From: Mangrovibacterium diazotrophicum
GTDB taxonomy: Bacteria; Bacteroidota; Bacteroidia; Bacteroidales; Prolixibacteraceae
Reading direction: 5' to 3'
NCBI RefSeq assembly: GCF_003610535.1
Contig: NZ_RAPN01000001.1
Location: 1,723,320-1,787,319 of the forward strand
Length of the DNA stretch: 64,000 nt
The notes under the pieces were generated by a model. It ran no database searches. It worked only from the letters and a program-made list of their open reading frames with translations, and was not told where the DNA came from. Position 1 is the first letter of the stretch. Each line of letters opens with the position of its first letter. Shown here piece after piece: positions 25,384 to 34,630 of this stretch. The translations under genes were made by a program, and so were the position numbers.

Positions 25384-28300
25384 TTAGAATTTAAGATTAA
25401 GACCCAAGGTGTACACTGCCGGAACCGGGTAGAACTGACGGTCGATTCCGTCGGGAACTTCCGGGTTAAAGCCATTGTATTTAAATGAAGTCAGCGGTCT
25501 CTCAGCTGTGAAGTAGATTTTTGCATCAGGCATCCCCTTGCCCAATAGCTCTTCACCTTTTATATTGTAAGCAACCTGAACGTTTTGAATCCGGAAGAAA
25601 GCACCGTCTTCAACCAGGTAATCACTAAAATTCTGGTTCCATCCGCGTCTGAGGCCGGAAGCTGAAGGATACTTATTCGAAGTTCCCTCACCATTCCACA
25701 AACCGGTCGCTAAATCAGCATCGATATTCGTGTCATTGGTCCAAATGATCTCACCTCTTTTCCGGTTCAGGATTTTGTTGCCGGTTTGCCCCATGATGTT
25801 CATAGAGAACTCGATATTTTTATAGGAAAGTCCGACAAAACCACCGTAAGTGAAAGTTGGAATGTAAGATCCCAGGAACACTTTGTCATTGTCATCGATG
25901 GCATCGTCGTTGTTCTGATCTTTGAATTTCAAATCACCGGGAACGAGGCTGTTTGCTACAGCAACCGGATCATTGGCAATTTCCGTATCGTTCTGATACA
26001 CTCCGGCAACTTCATAGCCATAGAATGACAACAGTGGTTCGCCAATTTGTGAGCGCTGCCGAAACTCTGCCGATCCACCATTAATGTAGGTCTGACCGTA
26101 AAGGTCGCGCACCTCGTTTTTCAACGTCGCAATGTTACCACCGAACGAATATTTTAGACCTGAGGCTGTTTCGCTACTCCAGGAAGCAGCCAACTCAAAA
26201 CCGGAGTTCCGAATGGTACCAACATTCCGCAACACACTACCCGACTGCAGTTTCAAGCTAACCGGGATCGCTGCATTTTCGGTATCACGAACGTAGTAGT
26301 CAGCTTCAATACTTAAACGGTTGTCAAACAACTGGGCAGTGATACCACCATTGGTTCCTTTCACGGTTTCCCAACCGAGGTAGCCAAAAGTACTGGTCGT
26401 AGTGGTTCCGTTCACCTGGGTGTCGTCAATCGCTAAGTAGACCGGGTTCGTGGTATTTGCACCATCCTGACGGGCAATTTTGTCGTTACCCAGTTTACCC
26501 CAACCACCACGCAACTTCAGGTAGTTCACAAAGGTTACTCCGTCAAAGAAATCTTCTTCGGAAATCACCCAACCTAAACCGAAGGCCGGGAAATTGCCCC
26601 ATTTTTCCTGGTACTTGGAAGTACCTTCGCGACGAAACGTGAAGTAAGCGATGTAGCGACTATCGTAATTGTACGACACCCGTCCAAAGTACGACAGTCC
26701 ATAAATGCGCTCTGCATTGTCGTCAACTTGCTTGGATGTTTCCGACTGAGACTGGCCGATATACCACGAATTTTCATTCAACGGAATATCTTCTGCATAA
26801 CCGTAGAGGTAATCGTACCACTCATCGCGATAGGAAGTTCCGACCATCGCCGACAAGTTGTGCTTGCCGAAATTATCATTGTAAGTCAGCGTATTGTCAA
26901 TAAATTGATTGACCTCAGTAGTCCGTGAAGATGAAATGTTTGACAACGCTACGTTTGTGGAATTGGTAATGTAGTAAGGTAAGTTCACTTCGCGAGCCTT
27001 CACAAACATCATCGAACTATTGTAATTCGTTTTGAATTTCAATTTTCCGGGTACCAGATCCACTTCCGCATAAATCCCGGTAAGCACCTTCCGAATATCC
27101 TGGCGGTTGTTATTGAAAGCCAAATTCAGGAATGGGTTTTGAGAACCACGGTAGCCCAACAACTGAGCGCTGGAATAGTCACTTGGATAGCTGATTCCGG
27201 CTGCAACCAATTCGTCGTAGTTTTCCTGATCGTGAACTGGCAAAATAGGCACCGCGTGATAAGCACTAAACCAGGCATCATCGTTACCAATGTACCGGAT
27301 TCCGTTGCTGACATTGAAATTAGCGCCAATCTTCAGCCAATTATTTGCCTGGTGGTCAATTTTGGAACGGATATTCATCCTTTTGTAGGAATTCTCTGTT
27401 TCCAAAAGGCCTTCCTGGTCGAAGTAACTGATGCCGACGGAGTAGTTGGTTTTGTCATTTCCACCAAGAACCGTCAAGGAATGGTTTTGCTGCAGAGCAT
27501 GAGATTTCATGATTTGTGCATACCAGTCGGTATTTACATCCGGGATGTTCGGATTGACGCGACTACGACCGTAACGCTGCATGGCATTTTCAACAAAACT
27601 AATATCGGCGGATGCTCCGGTCTGATTGACGTAGTCAACAAACTGAGCAGCATTTGCCATCTTCATGACATTTTGAGGCACCTGAACCCCAATGTAGCCT
27701 TCGTAAGTAATTGTTGTTTTTGAGTTTCGAGAACCTTGTTTTGTGGTGATCAGCACAACACCGTTAGCCGCACGAACACCATAAATAGCCGAAGCTGAGG
27801 CGTCCTTCAATACTGAAAGTGTTTCAATATCCGACGGGTTCAGGAAATCAATATTATCGAAGTACATGCCGTCGACGACATAAAGCGGATTGGAATTACT
27901 GCTACTCGGGAAAGATCCAACCCCGCGAATCCGCACCGTTGGCTCGCCACCGGGAGCACCGGCACTGACAATCTGAACACCGGCAACTTTTCCCTGAAGG
28001 GCCTGCATGGTTTGTCCGGCAGGTGTCTTTACCAATTCGTCCGATTTTATAGTTGTGATCGAGGATGTGAGGTCTTTCACTTTCAACTCACCGTATCCAA
28101 CGACAACGACTTCATCCACAAATTCGGTCGATTCCGTTAATGATACATTGATTACAGATTGTCCCCCAACCGCTATCTCCTGGCTGTTCATTCCAACAAA
28201 ACTGAATAATAGGGTGGCATTTGCAGAAACCTTGATGGAATAGTCTCCATCGAAATTAGTTATCGTTCCAATTGTAGTTCCTTTCACAACGACACTAACT

Positions 28301-28419
28301 CCGGGAATTGGTTTACTGTCGGAAGCCTGAATTACTTTACCTGTTACGGTCCGCTCCTGTTGAGCATAAGACCAAGCAACTGCAAAGCTCAGGCAGAGCA
28401 GAATCATTAGTTTTTTCAT
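25384..28419 (-). CDS. susC: SusC-like TonB-dependent outer membrane transporter
   Basis: A 1011-residue SusC/RagA-family importer. The start at 28419 (MKKLMILLCLSFAVAWSYAQ) gives a clean signal peptide; the frame runs 48 codons further upstream without protein-like sequence. Domains in order: carboxypeptidase-like regulatory domain (VTGKVIQASDSKPIPGVSVVVKGT), TonB box region (VDEVVVVGYGELKVKDLTSSI), plug with the SusC signature GVRAANGVVLITTK, then a 22-strand barrel ending GLNLKF. It moves oligosaccharides into the periplasm using TonB energy, with SusD as lid. It is the first gene of the eight-gene operon, with a 144-nt leader if the -7 element at 28563 is used, and divergent from the regulator at 28766. 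Confidence 0.96.
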   Translation of the reverse strand: MKKLMILLCLSFAVAWSYAQQERTVTGKVIQASDSKPIPGVSVVVKGTTIGTITNFDGDYSIKVSANATLLFSFVGMNSQEIAVGGQSVINVSLTESTEFVDEVVVVGYGELKVKDLTSSITTIKSDELVKTPAGQTMQALQGKVAGVQIVSAGAPGGEPTVRIRGVGSFPSSSNSNPLYVVDGMYFDNIDFLNPSDIETLSVLKDASASAIYGVRAANGVVLITTKQGSRNSKTTITYEGYIGVQVPQNVMKMANAAQFVDYVNQTGASADISFVENAMQRYGRSRVNPNIPDVNTDWYAQIMKSHALQQNHSLTVLGGNDKTNYSVGISYFDQEGLLETENSYKRMNIRSKIDHQANNWLKIGANFNVSNGIRYIGNDDAWFSAYHAVPILPVHDQENYDELVAAGISYPSDYSSAQLLGYRGSQNPFLNLAFNNNRQDIRKVLTGIYAEVDLVPGKLKFKTNYNSSMMFVKAREVNLPYYITNSTNVALSNISSSRTTEVNQFIDNTLTYNDNFGKHNLSAMVGTSYRDEWYDYLYGYAEDIPLNENSWYIGQSQSETSKQVDDNAERIYGLSYFGRVSYNYDSRYIAYFTFRREGTSKYQEKWGNFPAFGLGWVISEEDFFDGVTFVNYLKLRGGWGKLGNDKIARQDGANTTNPVYLAIDDTQVNGTTTTSTFGYLGWETVKGTNGGITAQLFDNRLSIEADYYVRDTENAAIPVSLKLQSGSVLRNVGTIRNSGFELAASWSSETASGLKYSFGGNIATLKNEVRDLYGQTYINGGSAEFRQRSQIGEPLLSFYGYEVAGVYQNDTEIANDPVAVANSLVPGDLKFKDQNNDDAIDDNDKVFLGSYIPTFTYGGFVGLSYKNIEFSMNIMGQTGNKILNRKRGEIIWTNDTNIDADLATGLWNGEGTSNKYPSASGLRRGWNQNFSDYLVEDGAFFRIQNVQVAYNIKGEELLGKGMPDAKIYFTAERPLTSFKYNGFNPEVPDGIDRQFYPVPAVYTLGLNLKF

Positions 28420-28765
28420 AAGATTAAATTTTTGAATCAGTTTGGAAATTAAAATTAACAGGCCGAACTGTTTTCGTGAATTTTTCAAATACACCACTGC
28501 TTCTCCCATGATGATGAAGTGCAAACACCACCTCATCCCAACTACGCCACCAATAACAAACACAAAAATAGATCCCTAAATATCAACAAGTTAAAACACG
28601 ATTATTTTCTAAAATATGTAATAAATCAATGATAGGTTATACAACACATTCTGCAGAAGACCCATTTTAAGCTATTTGAATCTATTTTTAATTGTGCAAA
28701 AAGCAGTGTTCTGAAACTGAACTTTGGTTGAAAAGGTTTGATTACTCCATCTAAAAACGACTCGA
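28420..28765. other. Divergent intergenic region between susC and its regulator
   Basis: The 346-bp gap holds the likely operon promoter (see 28563-28570, minus strand) and presumably the regulator's own promoter. No gene is credible here. I saw no clear long palindrome that would mark the operator. Confidence 0.6.
28563..28570 (-). promoter_or_regulatory. Candidate -7 element of the susC operon
   Basis: On the minus strand this reads TATTTTTG, an exact TAnnTTTG match. A TTGTTG stretch lies just upstream (28584-28589) at shorter than ideal spacing, so the -33 is uncertain. The leader would be about 135-144 nt. Confidence 0.4.
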
Positions 28766-31591
28766 ATGCCTCGTAAAATTGTCATACAAGCAACACTTCT
28801 GACTTTATTCATTGCCCTTTCCAATCCGGCTTGGGCAATCATCCACGATAAGGCTGTCCAAAATTTCACCAGAATGGACTACCGGGCTGCGAGCCAAAAC
28901 TGGGCAGTGAGTCGCGGTACCGACGGAATGATGTTTTTTGCCAACCACAATGGTCTGCTCGAATTTGATGGTACGAACTGGCAACTACACCGTCTGCCAA
29001 ATGAAACAATACTGCGATCAGTCTACGCAGTAACCAACGACTCGATATACACGAGCGGATACCGGGAATTGGGCTACTGGGTTCGGGATAAACTGGGCCG
29101 TTTACAATATCACTCGCTGACAGCAAAAGCACAAAATTACATTGAGGACAACGACGAATTCTGGAACATCAGCGTTATTGATCAGAAAGTTTATTTCCAT
29201 GCATTCACCCGGCTACTGGTCTACCAAAATGATTCAATCAAACGAATCGGATTGGCTGCGTTTACCAACACCATGCAAAACATAAATGGGAATCTCTTTC
29301 TTGCTGAACGCGATATGGGAATCTACAAGATCAGCGGAAATACGGTCAGCCCTTTTTTAAAAACCGACTTCTTTACCGGTAAAACAGTGCGATTCATTTT
29401 GTCCCTGGATGACAAAACGATCTTGATCGGCACTGCCTCAAACGGAATTTTTGCATTCGATGGTAAAGACCTAAAAGAGTGGCTCCCAACCTGGACAAAC
29501 TATTTTAAAGAGAAAGAACTGAATCGCGGCTACATTTCACCGGAAGGAGATTTCATTTTTGGTACAATACTCGATGGGATTGTCGTTTTTGATGCCAGTG
29601 GAAATTTCAAGAAAAAGTACAATACTGAAAACGGGCTTCAAAACAACACCGTACTGGGAATCTCGACCGACCAGTTCAATAATATCTGGTTGGCACTGGA
29701 TCGCGGCGTCAGCGTGATTTCATCTTCAGAGATGGCGGGAATTGAAATCGAAAGTATACCGAATGTGGGAGCAGTTTACACCGCCGCGATCTATAACGAC
29801 CAACTTTACCTCGGGACTAATCAGGGGCTTTTCCACCGGAAACTAAACAGCCCTCAAGCCCCGTTTGAACTGGTTCCCGAAACACAAAGCCAAATCTGGG
29901 ACATCAAAGTAATTGATAACCAACTGCTGGTTGGGCACAACCAAGGAACCTTCTTGATAACGCCAACTGAGTCGAAATTCATCACCCGGCACTCGGGTGG
30001 CTTTTCTATTCGGCAAGACACACAGAATCCCAACCTGCTCATCCAATCAACTTATTCGAACCTGATCGTTTTCGAGAAAAAAGACGGCGAATACCAATAC
30101 CGGAACTACATTGCCAACTTCAACGACCTGATCCGCTACCTGGAGATTGACCATTACGGCAACATCTGGGCCAGCCACATGCACCGCGGCGTGTATAAAA
30201 TGCTGCTCGACGATAGCCGCAGGAAAGTGGTGAGCAGGGAATATTTCGGCGAAAATTCGCTGTTTGGAAAAGATCACTCCTTACATGTTTTCAATGTTGA
30301 AAACCGAATTGTGTTTACAACCAAAGAAAAACTTTACACCTACGTCGACATCAATGACACGATCATTCCTTACGACTTTCTGAACCAGCACCTTGGGAAA
30401 TACAAAATAGCACATCGAATTATCCAGGCTCCGAATCATCATTACTGGTTTATCACCAACGACTCGTTTGCTCTGTTTAAAATCCAGAATGACAGCGTTG
30501 AACTTATCCGAACATACCCTAACCTCATTTTTGAGTCGAATCCGCCGATTGATGAATACGAGAATATTTACCCAATTACGGATACCAAAGCGATTGTTTG
30601 CCTCGAAAACGGAATTGCCTGGCTCGATGCGTCAGTGGTTGACGAGAATCCGACAATCAACTACTATCATCCCAAACTACGAGAGATCCAGTTATCGAAC
30701 AACAAGGACAAGATGATTTTCACCTTGCCGACCAACAAATTTCTACGTGTAAAAAATCCTTACAATAATCTACGCTTCAAATTCTCTTTTCCACATTACA
30801 CCAACGAGCCGATTTATTATCAATCCTATTTACAAGGAATTAGCCAGCAGTGGTCTGAGAAAACAACAAACCCGGTTTTTCGCTTCGATCGCCTTCCCCC
30901 TGGAATGTACGAGTTGAAAGTAAAAGCGGTTGATATTTGGGGAAGCGAAAGCCAGGAGCAACTGCTATCCATCGAGATTCTTCCTCCTTGGTACAAATCG
31001 TTGGTGGCTCGGGTTGTATTCATCCTGTTCACATTATCGCTTTTGATTTTATTCCGTGCATGGGGTGTTCGGAAGATTAAACGCAAGGAGCAGCTGGAGC
31101 ACGACCGGCGTGAAAAAGAACTGGTAGAGTTGCGAAACGAGAAGCTAAACTCAGAAGTTGCTTACAAGAGTAAAGAACTGGCCAACTCAACGATGGCGAT
31201 TATTAAAAAGAATGAGTTCCTGATGGATCTTAAAGCCGCTGTGACTGACCAAAAAGAACAACTCGGCTCCAGGTATCCGGACAAATATTACACAAATCTC
31301 ATCAATAAGATAGATAAGAACATTGACAGCCACGACGACTGGAGTATTTTTGAAACCAACTTTGAGCGGGCCCACGAACAGTTTCTGAAAAAACTGAAAG
31401 AGGATTACCCGGACCTGACGAACAAAGATTTACGCCTCTGTGCCTACATTCGTATGAACCTTTCGTCGAAGGAGATTGCTCCCTTGTTGGGAATTTCTGT
31501 TCGCGGAGTGGAAAACCACCGCTATCGGCTGCGGAAGAAAATGGGAATGGATCACGACGACAACCTGATCGACTTCATCATGAAATACTAA
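28766..31591 (+). CDS. Membrane-bound regulator: beta-propeller, Y_Y_Y domain, LuxR-type HTH
   Basis: A 941-residue one-component regulator. A signal peptide (ending NPAWA) leads a large periplasmic sensor: repeated blades of two-component-regulator propeller type (NGLLEFDGTNWQ, TENGLQNNTVLGISTDQFNNIWLALDRGVS), then a triple-tyrosine domain (about 671-735). One membrane span (about 743-768) is followed by a coiled coil and a C-terminal LuxR-like HTH (about 885-935, LTNKDLRLCAYIRMNLSSKEIAPLLGISVRGVENHRYRLRKKMG). No histidine kinase, ATPase or receiver is present, so the signal must pass directly through the membrane to the DNA-binding part. Divergent to susC, it is the obvious regulator of the operon, sensing a periplasmic oligosaccharide. 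Confidence 0.9.
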   Translation: MPRKIVIQATLLTLFIALSNPAWAIIHDKAVQNFTRMDYRAASQNWAVSRGTDGMMFFANHNGLLEFDGTNWQLHRLPNETILRSVYAVTNDSIYTSGYRELGYWVRDKLGRLQYHSLTAKAQNYIEDNDEFWNISVIDQKVYFHAFTRLLVYQNDSIKRIGLAAFTNTMQNINGNLFLAERDMGIYKISGNTVSPFLKTDFFTGKTVRFILSLDDKTILIGTASNGIFAFDGKDLKEWLPTWTNYFKEKELNRGYISPEGDFIFGTILDGIVVFDASGNFKKKYNTENGLQNNTVLGISTDQFNNIWLALDRGVSVISSSEMAGIEIESIPNVGAVYTAAIYNDQLYLGTNQGLFHRKLNSPQAPFELVPETQSQIWDIKVIDNQLLVGHNQGTFLITPTESKFITRHSGGFSIRQDTQNPNLLIQSTYSNLIVFEKKDGEYQYRNYIANFNDLIRYLEIDHYGNIWASHMHRGVYKMLLDDSRRKVVSREYFGENSLFGKDHSLHVFNVENRIVFTTKEKLYTYVDINDTIIPYDFLNQHLGKYKIAHRIIQAPNHHYWFITNDSFALFKIQNDSVELIRTYPNLIFESNPPIDEYENIYPITDTKAIVCLENGIAWLDASVVDENPTINYYHPKLREIQLSNNKDKMIFTLPTNKFLRVKNPYNNLRFKFSFPHYTNEPIYYQSYLQGISQQWSEKTTNPVFRFDRLPPGMYELKVKAVDIWGSESQEQLLSIEILPPWYKSLVARVVFILFTLSLLILFRAWGVRKIKRKEQLEHDRREKELVELRNEKLNSEVAYKSKELANSTMAIIKKNEFLMDLKAAVTDQKEQLGSRYPDKYYTNLINKIDKNIDSHDDWSIFETNFERAHEQFLKKLKEDYPDLTNKDLRLCAYIRMNLSSKEIAPLLGISVRGVENHRYRLRKKMGMDHDDNLIDFIMKY

Positions 31592-31595
31592 AAAC

Positions 31596-31624
31596 AAAAG
31601 CCGGCTTGGGGACAGCCGGCTTTT
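31596..31624. terminator. Bidirectional terminator between regulator and GH28
   Basis: AAAAGCCGGC (31596-31605) pairs with GCCGGCTTTT (31615-31624). A/T tracts on both sides let it serve both convergent genes. Confidence 0.85.
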
Positions 31625-31652
31625 AATATATATGGGAAGATAATTTTTGTTC

Positions 31653-33014
31653 TTATTGCAGGAATGGCTCTCCGTTAACCATCACATTTTTGACAACGAA
31701 GTTTTTGATCAACGAAGTGTCTAAGGTCGCGCTGCCTGCTTCAATCGTCATGTCTTCAAACGTAATGTTTTCCAAACGATCGTATTCCGTAAGACCCACT
31801 TCGGTAAACTTTTCACATTTCAGATTGAAGTTGCGGAAGGTGATATTCTCAGACGATGAAATCGGCGGAGTCTCGCGGCCTTGCAAATCGAAGAACTGGC
31901 GCCACGGACGAATGTAAATACCTGTACGGGCAGTTCCCGAAATTCCATCCAAGGTGATGAACTCGTATTTTTGTGGCGTATCCGGACGCATTTTCAGGAA
32001 AATAACGCGGCTCACACCTTCAACGGTACAATTACGCACCAAGACATTTTTCGTGTGTACCGATTCGCTACCACAAGTAAATGTAGAGTGACAGAAACCG
32101 TACGTGTTGTTTTCGATCAGAATATTTTCGTTCGGTCCATTGTTCGGATCTTCATCAGCCCAGGGGCCTTTACCGCCTTTCATGGCGATTGCATCATCGT
32201 TTACCGACATGTAGCAGCCGCGAACCAAAACATTCGAGCAAACATCCAAATCCAATGCATCCGAGCTTGGTGCAGGAACCGGCTCTTTCGGCGCAAAAAT
32301 ATTCAGGTCCAGCAATTTCGCGTAGTTACATTGGTACAGGTGAGTTGTCCAAAAACCGGAATTGTGCAGTTTTACATCCTGCAGCTGAATACTGTCGCAG
32401 CCCCAAATGAAAACCAGGCGTGGACGCGAAACTTCCAGGTTCGTACATTTTGGATTTTCTTTCCGGCGTTGCCAGAAAGCTTCCCAGTATTTTTTGCCGT
32501 TTCCGTCAATTGTACCTTCCCCGGTAATTGTGAATCCGGGCACATTATAAGCGTTAACCAATGCGGGGAAATAATCCAGGTTTTGTCCTTCCATGCGCGA
32601 TGGCATAATCGGATAGTCAGCAATATCATCTGATCCTTTCAACATCCCACCTTTCTCAACGTGCAGGTGTGTGCCGGGTTTAAAAAAGATAGCACCACTG
32701 CGGAAAGTTCCCTGCGGAACAGCAATTACGCCACCACCGTTTGCAGATACTGAATCAATCAACTGCTGGATAGCTACAGTATTCATTGTTGAATCATCAG
32801 CAACTGCTCCAAAATCGGCAATTGAATACATTTTGCCTAATGTTGAAGGATCAATTTTAGTTGTATCAGAAAACCAAGCGGGAATGGGAGTACCATCGGG
32901 AAAGGTGTCTACTTTCGCTGTTTCTTTCTGTTGGCACGAAGCAAACGACAGCGCAAGTGCAATTACAAACAAGCCAAATACCGACTTGTCAGTCATTTTT
33001 TTCAAAGCTCTCAT
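31653..33014 (-). CDS. GH28 family glycosidase (polygalacturonase-like) lipoprotein
   Basis: A 453-residue right-handed beta-helix enzyme with lipobox SFASC (Cys27; a start at Met7, position 32996, is equally possible). An N-terminal block YSIADFGAVADDSTMNTVAIQ is typical of pectin lyase-fold enzymes. Catalytic Asp residues lie in SSDALDLDVC and VNDDAIAMKGG; the third motif reads CHSTFTCGSES, keeping the His, and the fourth reads FLKMRPD with Lys but not the usual RIK. Members hydrolyse galacturonic acid or rhamnogalacturonan backbones. It is transcribed convergently with the sus regulator and is not in that operon, so it may serve another pectic substrate. Confidence 0.9.
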   Translation of the reverse strand: MRALKKMTDKSVFGLFVIALALSFASCQQKETAKVDTFPDGTPIPAWFSDTTKIDPSTLGKMYSIADFGAVADDSTMNTVAIQQLIDSVSANGGGVIAVPQGTFRSGAIFFKPGTHLHVEKGGMLKGSDDIADYPIMPSRMEGQNLDYFPALVNAYNVPGFTITGEGTIDGNGKKYWEAFWQRRKENPKCTNLEVSRPRLVFIWGCDSIQLQDVKLHNSGFWTTHLYQCNYAKLLDLNIFAPKEPVPAPSSDALDLDVCSNVLVRGCYMSVNDDAIAMKGGKGPWADEDPNNGPNENILIENNTYGFCHSTFTCGSESVHTKNVLVRNCTVEGVSRVIFLKMRPDTPQKYEFITLDGISGTARTGIYIRPWRQFFDLQGRETPPISSSENITFRNFNLKCEKFTEVGLTEYDRLENITFEDMTIEAGSATLDTSLIKNFVVKNVMVNGEPFLQ

Positions 33015-33358
33015 GTCTATTATAGTAAAAGTAGTTAATAGTAGTGTCGAAATACGACGAGAGCAAAAATAACAATAGTTCTGAGTATGGGAAAATTTTC
33101 GGTCGAATATGACTGGTTATTTCAGTTTTCAGCATTTATTGTCAATCTTACAAAACCTGAAACTGGCCATTTGCTTATTTGCGAAACACGCAAAAGGAAG
33201 AAGGAAACAAGCATTGAACAGTCATTCAAAAAAATTCTAAAAAATGACAATCTGGTTATCAAAAGCTTAGTAAAACAACGGAAAGAAAAGCGCTCCAATT
33301 TCAAATTATTTCTAGGTTGTTTAGAACTTATTATTATATTTGCACTCGCAATTGAGAA
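33015..33358. other. Intergenic region upstream of tRNA-Trp
   Basis: No gene supported. A short open frame on the plus strand runs into the tRNA and shows no protein-like features. A -7 type element TATATTTG lies at 33335-33342, 16 nt before the tRNA; no clear -33 was found. Confidence 0.5.
33335..33342 (+). promoter_or_regulatory. Candidate -7 element for tRNA-Trp
   Basis: TATATTTG exactly matches TAnnTTTG and sits 16 nt before the mature tRNA. The -33 partner is unclear. Confidence 0.4.
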
Positions 33359-33431
33359 ACGGGTGTAGCTCAGTTGGTAGAGCACTGGTCTCCAAAACCA
33401 GGTGTCGGGCGTTCGAGTCGCTCCTCCCGTG
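33359..33431 (+). tRNA. tRNA-Trp (CCA anticodon)
   Basis: A 73-nt cloverleaf. Acceptor ACGGGTG pairs with CTCCCGT with one internal T-T mismatch (6-67), discriminator G33431. D stem GCTC/GAGC, anticodon stem CTGGT/ACCAG, anticodon CCA at 33392-33394, T loop TTCGAGT. CCA end not encoded. Confidence 0.95.
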
Positions 33432-33432
33432 C

Positions 33433-33461
33433 AAAAGCTGTCCAAAAGGACAGCTTTTTTT
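33433..33461 (+). terminator. Terminator after tRNA-Trp
   Basis: AAGCTGTCC pairs with GGACAGCTT around an AAAA loop, then a T run to 33461. Confidence 0.9.
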
Positions 33462-33542
33462 GTTTACAAACATCCTCTCCTCCGGCCTCCTATTACACAG
33501 CATTTTTTGATTCACCGTCAACTTCATTTCACCAAAATTTCG

Positions 33543-33573
33543 TATACTTGCATAAAAGTACAAAATACTTTTA
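33543..33573 (+). promoter_or_regulatory. -7-like element and palindrome upstream of the second GH43
   Basis: TATACTTG (33543-33550, near TAnnTTTG) is followed at once by a perfect 8-bp inverted repeat, TAAAAGTA (33553-33560) and TACTTTTA (33566-33573). The palindrome would lie around the transcription start, 22 nt before the ATG; an operator role is inferred. Confidence 0.35.
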
Positions 33574-33595
33574 TAACAAACCTTAAACTGAAATC

Positions 33596-34543
33596 ATGAA
33601 CAAAAGAACGCTGACATCCGCCTTGTTTTTGCTTGTACTGTTCTCGTTAAAGCTACAGGCACAAAACCCGGTGATTACCGAAAAATACACCGCCGATCCT
33701 GCCGCACTGGTCTATAATGATACGGTGTACCTCTACGCAGGGCACGACGAATGCCCGCTTGACCACAACTTTTATGTAATGCACGAATGGCTGGTTTATT
33801 CATCGACCGATATGGTGAACTGGACGGAGCACCCAACCCCGTTAAAGGTAACCGATTTTGCGTGGGCCAGGGACGATGCCTGGGCGGCTCAAGTCATTGA
33901 ACGCAACGGCAAATTTTACTGGTACATTACAACAACACACGCAACCATCCCCGGCAAAGCGATTGGCGTAGCGGTTTCCGACAGTCCGGTTGGCCCTTTC
34001 AAAGACGCGCTTGGAAAGGCACTCATTACAAACGACATGACAACAGATACGCCGATTGACTGGGACGACATTGACCCCACTGTTTGGATTGACGGTAACG
34101 GACAAGCCTATTTATATTGGGGAAATACCAAATGCTACTGGGCCAAACTGAAAGAAAACATGATTGAACTGGACGGCCCGATTCACACGGTCGATCTGCC
34201 CAATTACACCGAAGCACCATGGATTCACAAACACGGTGACAATTATTACTTGTCGTACGCCTACCAGTTTCCCGAAAAAACGGCCTATGCGATGAGTAAA
34301 AGCATTGAAGGCCCATGGGAGTTTAAAGGTATACTGAATGAGCTGGCCGGCAACAGCAATACCAACCACCAGGCCATCATCGATTACAAGGGAAAAACAT
34401 ATTTTATTTACCACAACGGTGGTATCCAGCCCCATGGACACAGTTTCAGACGGTCAGTCTGTATCGACGAACTTTACTACAATCCGGACGGGACAATCAA
34501 ACGCATAATCATGACCAGCGAAGGGGTTCAGCCAGCCGAATAA
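33596..34543 (+). CDS. GH43 family glycosidase (single domain)
   Basis: A 315-residue exported enzyme with a Sec signal peptide ending near KLQAQ. A single five-bladed GH43 domain shows its three acidic motifs: YTADPAALVYNDTVYLY (base), WDDIDPTVWIDGNGQAYLYWG (pKa modulator), and YTEAPWIHKHG (acid). Additional features are a long blade-one loop (HDECPLDHNFYVMHEW) and a closing HNGGIQPHGHSFRRSV strand, seen in xylosidase/arabinofuranosidase relatives. It lies alone between tRNA-Trp and an Fe-S protein, with its own promoter candidate and terminator. Likely acts in the periplasm on arabinoxylan- or arabinan-type oligosaccharides; the exact substrate is not readable. Confidence 0.9.
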   Translation: MNKRTLTSALFLLVLFSLKLQAQNPVITEKYTADPAALVYNDTVYLYAGHDECPLDHNFYVMHEWLVYSSTDMVNWTEHPTPLKVTDFAWARDDAWAAQVIERNGKFYWYITTTHATIPGKAIGVAVSDSPVGPFKDALGKALITNDMTTDTPIDWDDIDPTVWIDGNGQAYLYWGNTKCYWAKLKENMIELDGPIHTVDLPNYTEAPWIHKHGDNYYLSYAYQFPEKTAYAMSKSIEGPWEFKGILNELAGNSNTNHQAIIDYKGKTYFIYHNGGIQPHGHSFRRSVCIDELYYNPDGTIKRIIMTSEGVQPAE

Positions 34544-34562
34544 GAAATCGTTATTAAATATC

Positions 34563-34591
34563 AAAAAGTGATCACCTGATCACTTTTTTTC
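34563..34591 (+). terminator. Terminator after the second GH43
   Basis: AAAAAGTGATC pairs with GATCACTTTTT around ACCT, followed by T residues. Confidence 0.85.
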
Positions 34592-34630
34592 TTTCTATTT
34601 ACCTTTATCTTTACGAAAATTTTAGTAAAC

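Noticed and set aside
33087-33368. 93-codon plus-strand open frame before tRNA-Trp
   Set aside because: It overlaps the tRNA start, is rich in Lys/Ile from AT-rich DNA, has no protein-like features, and covers the tRNA promoter.
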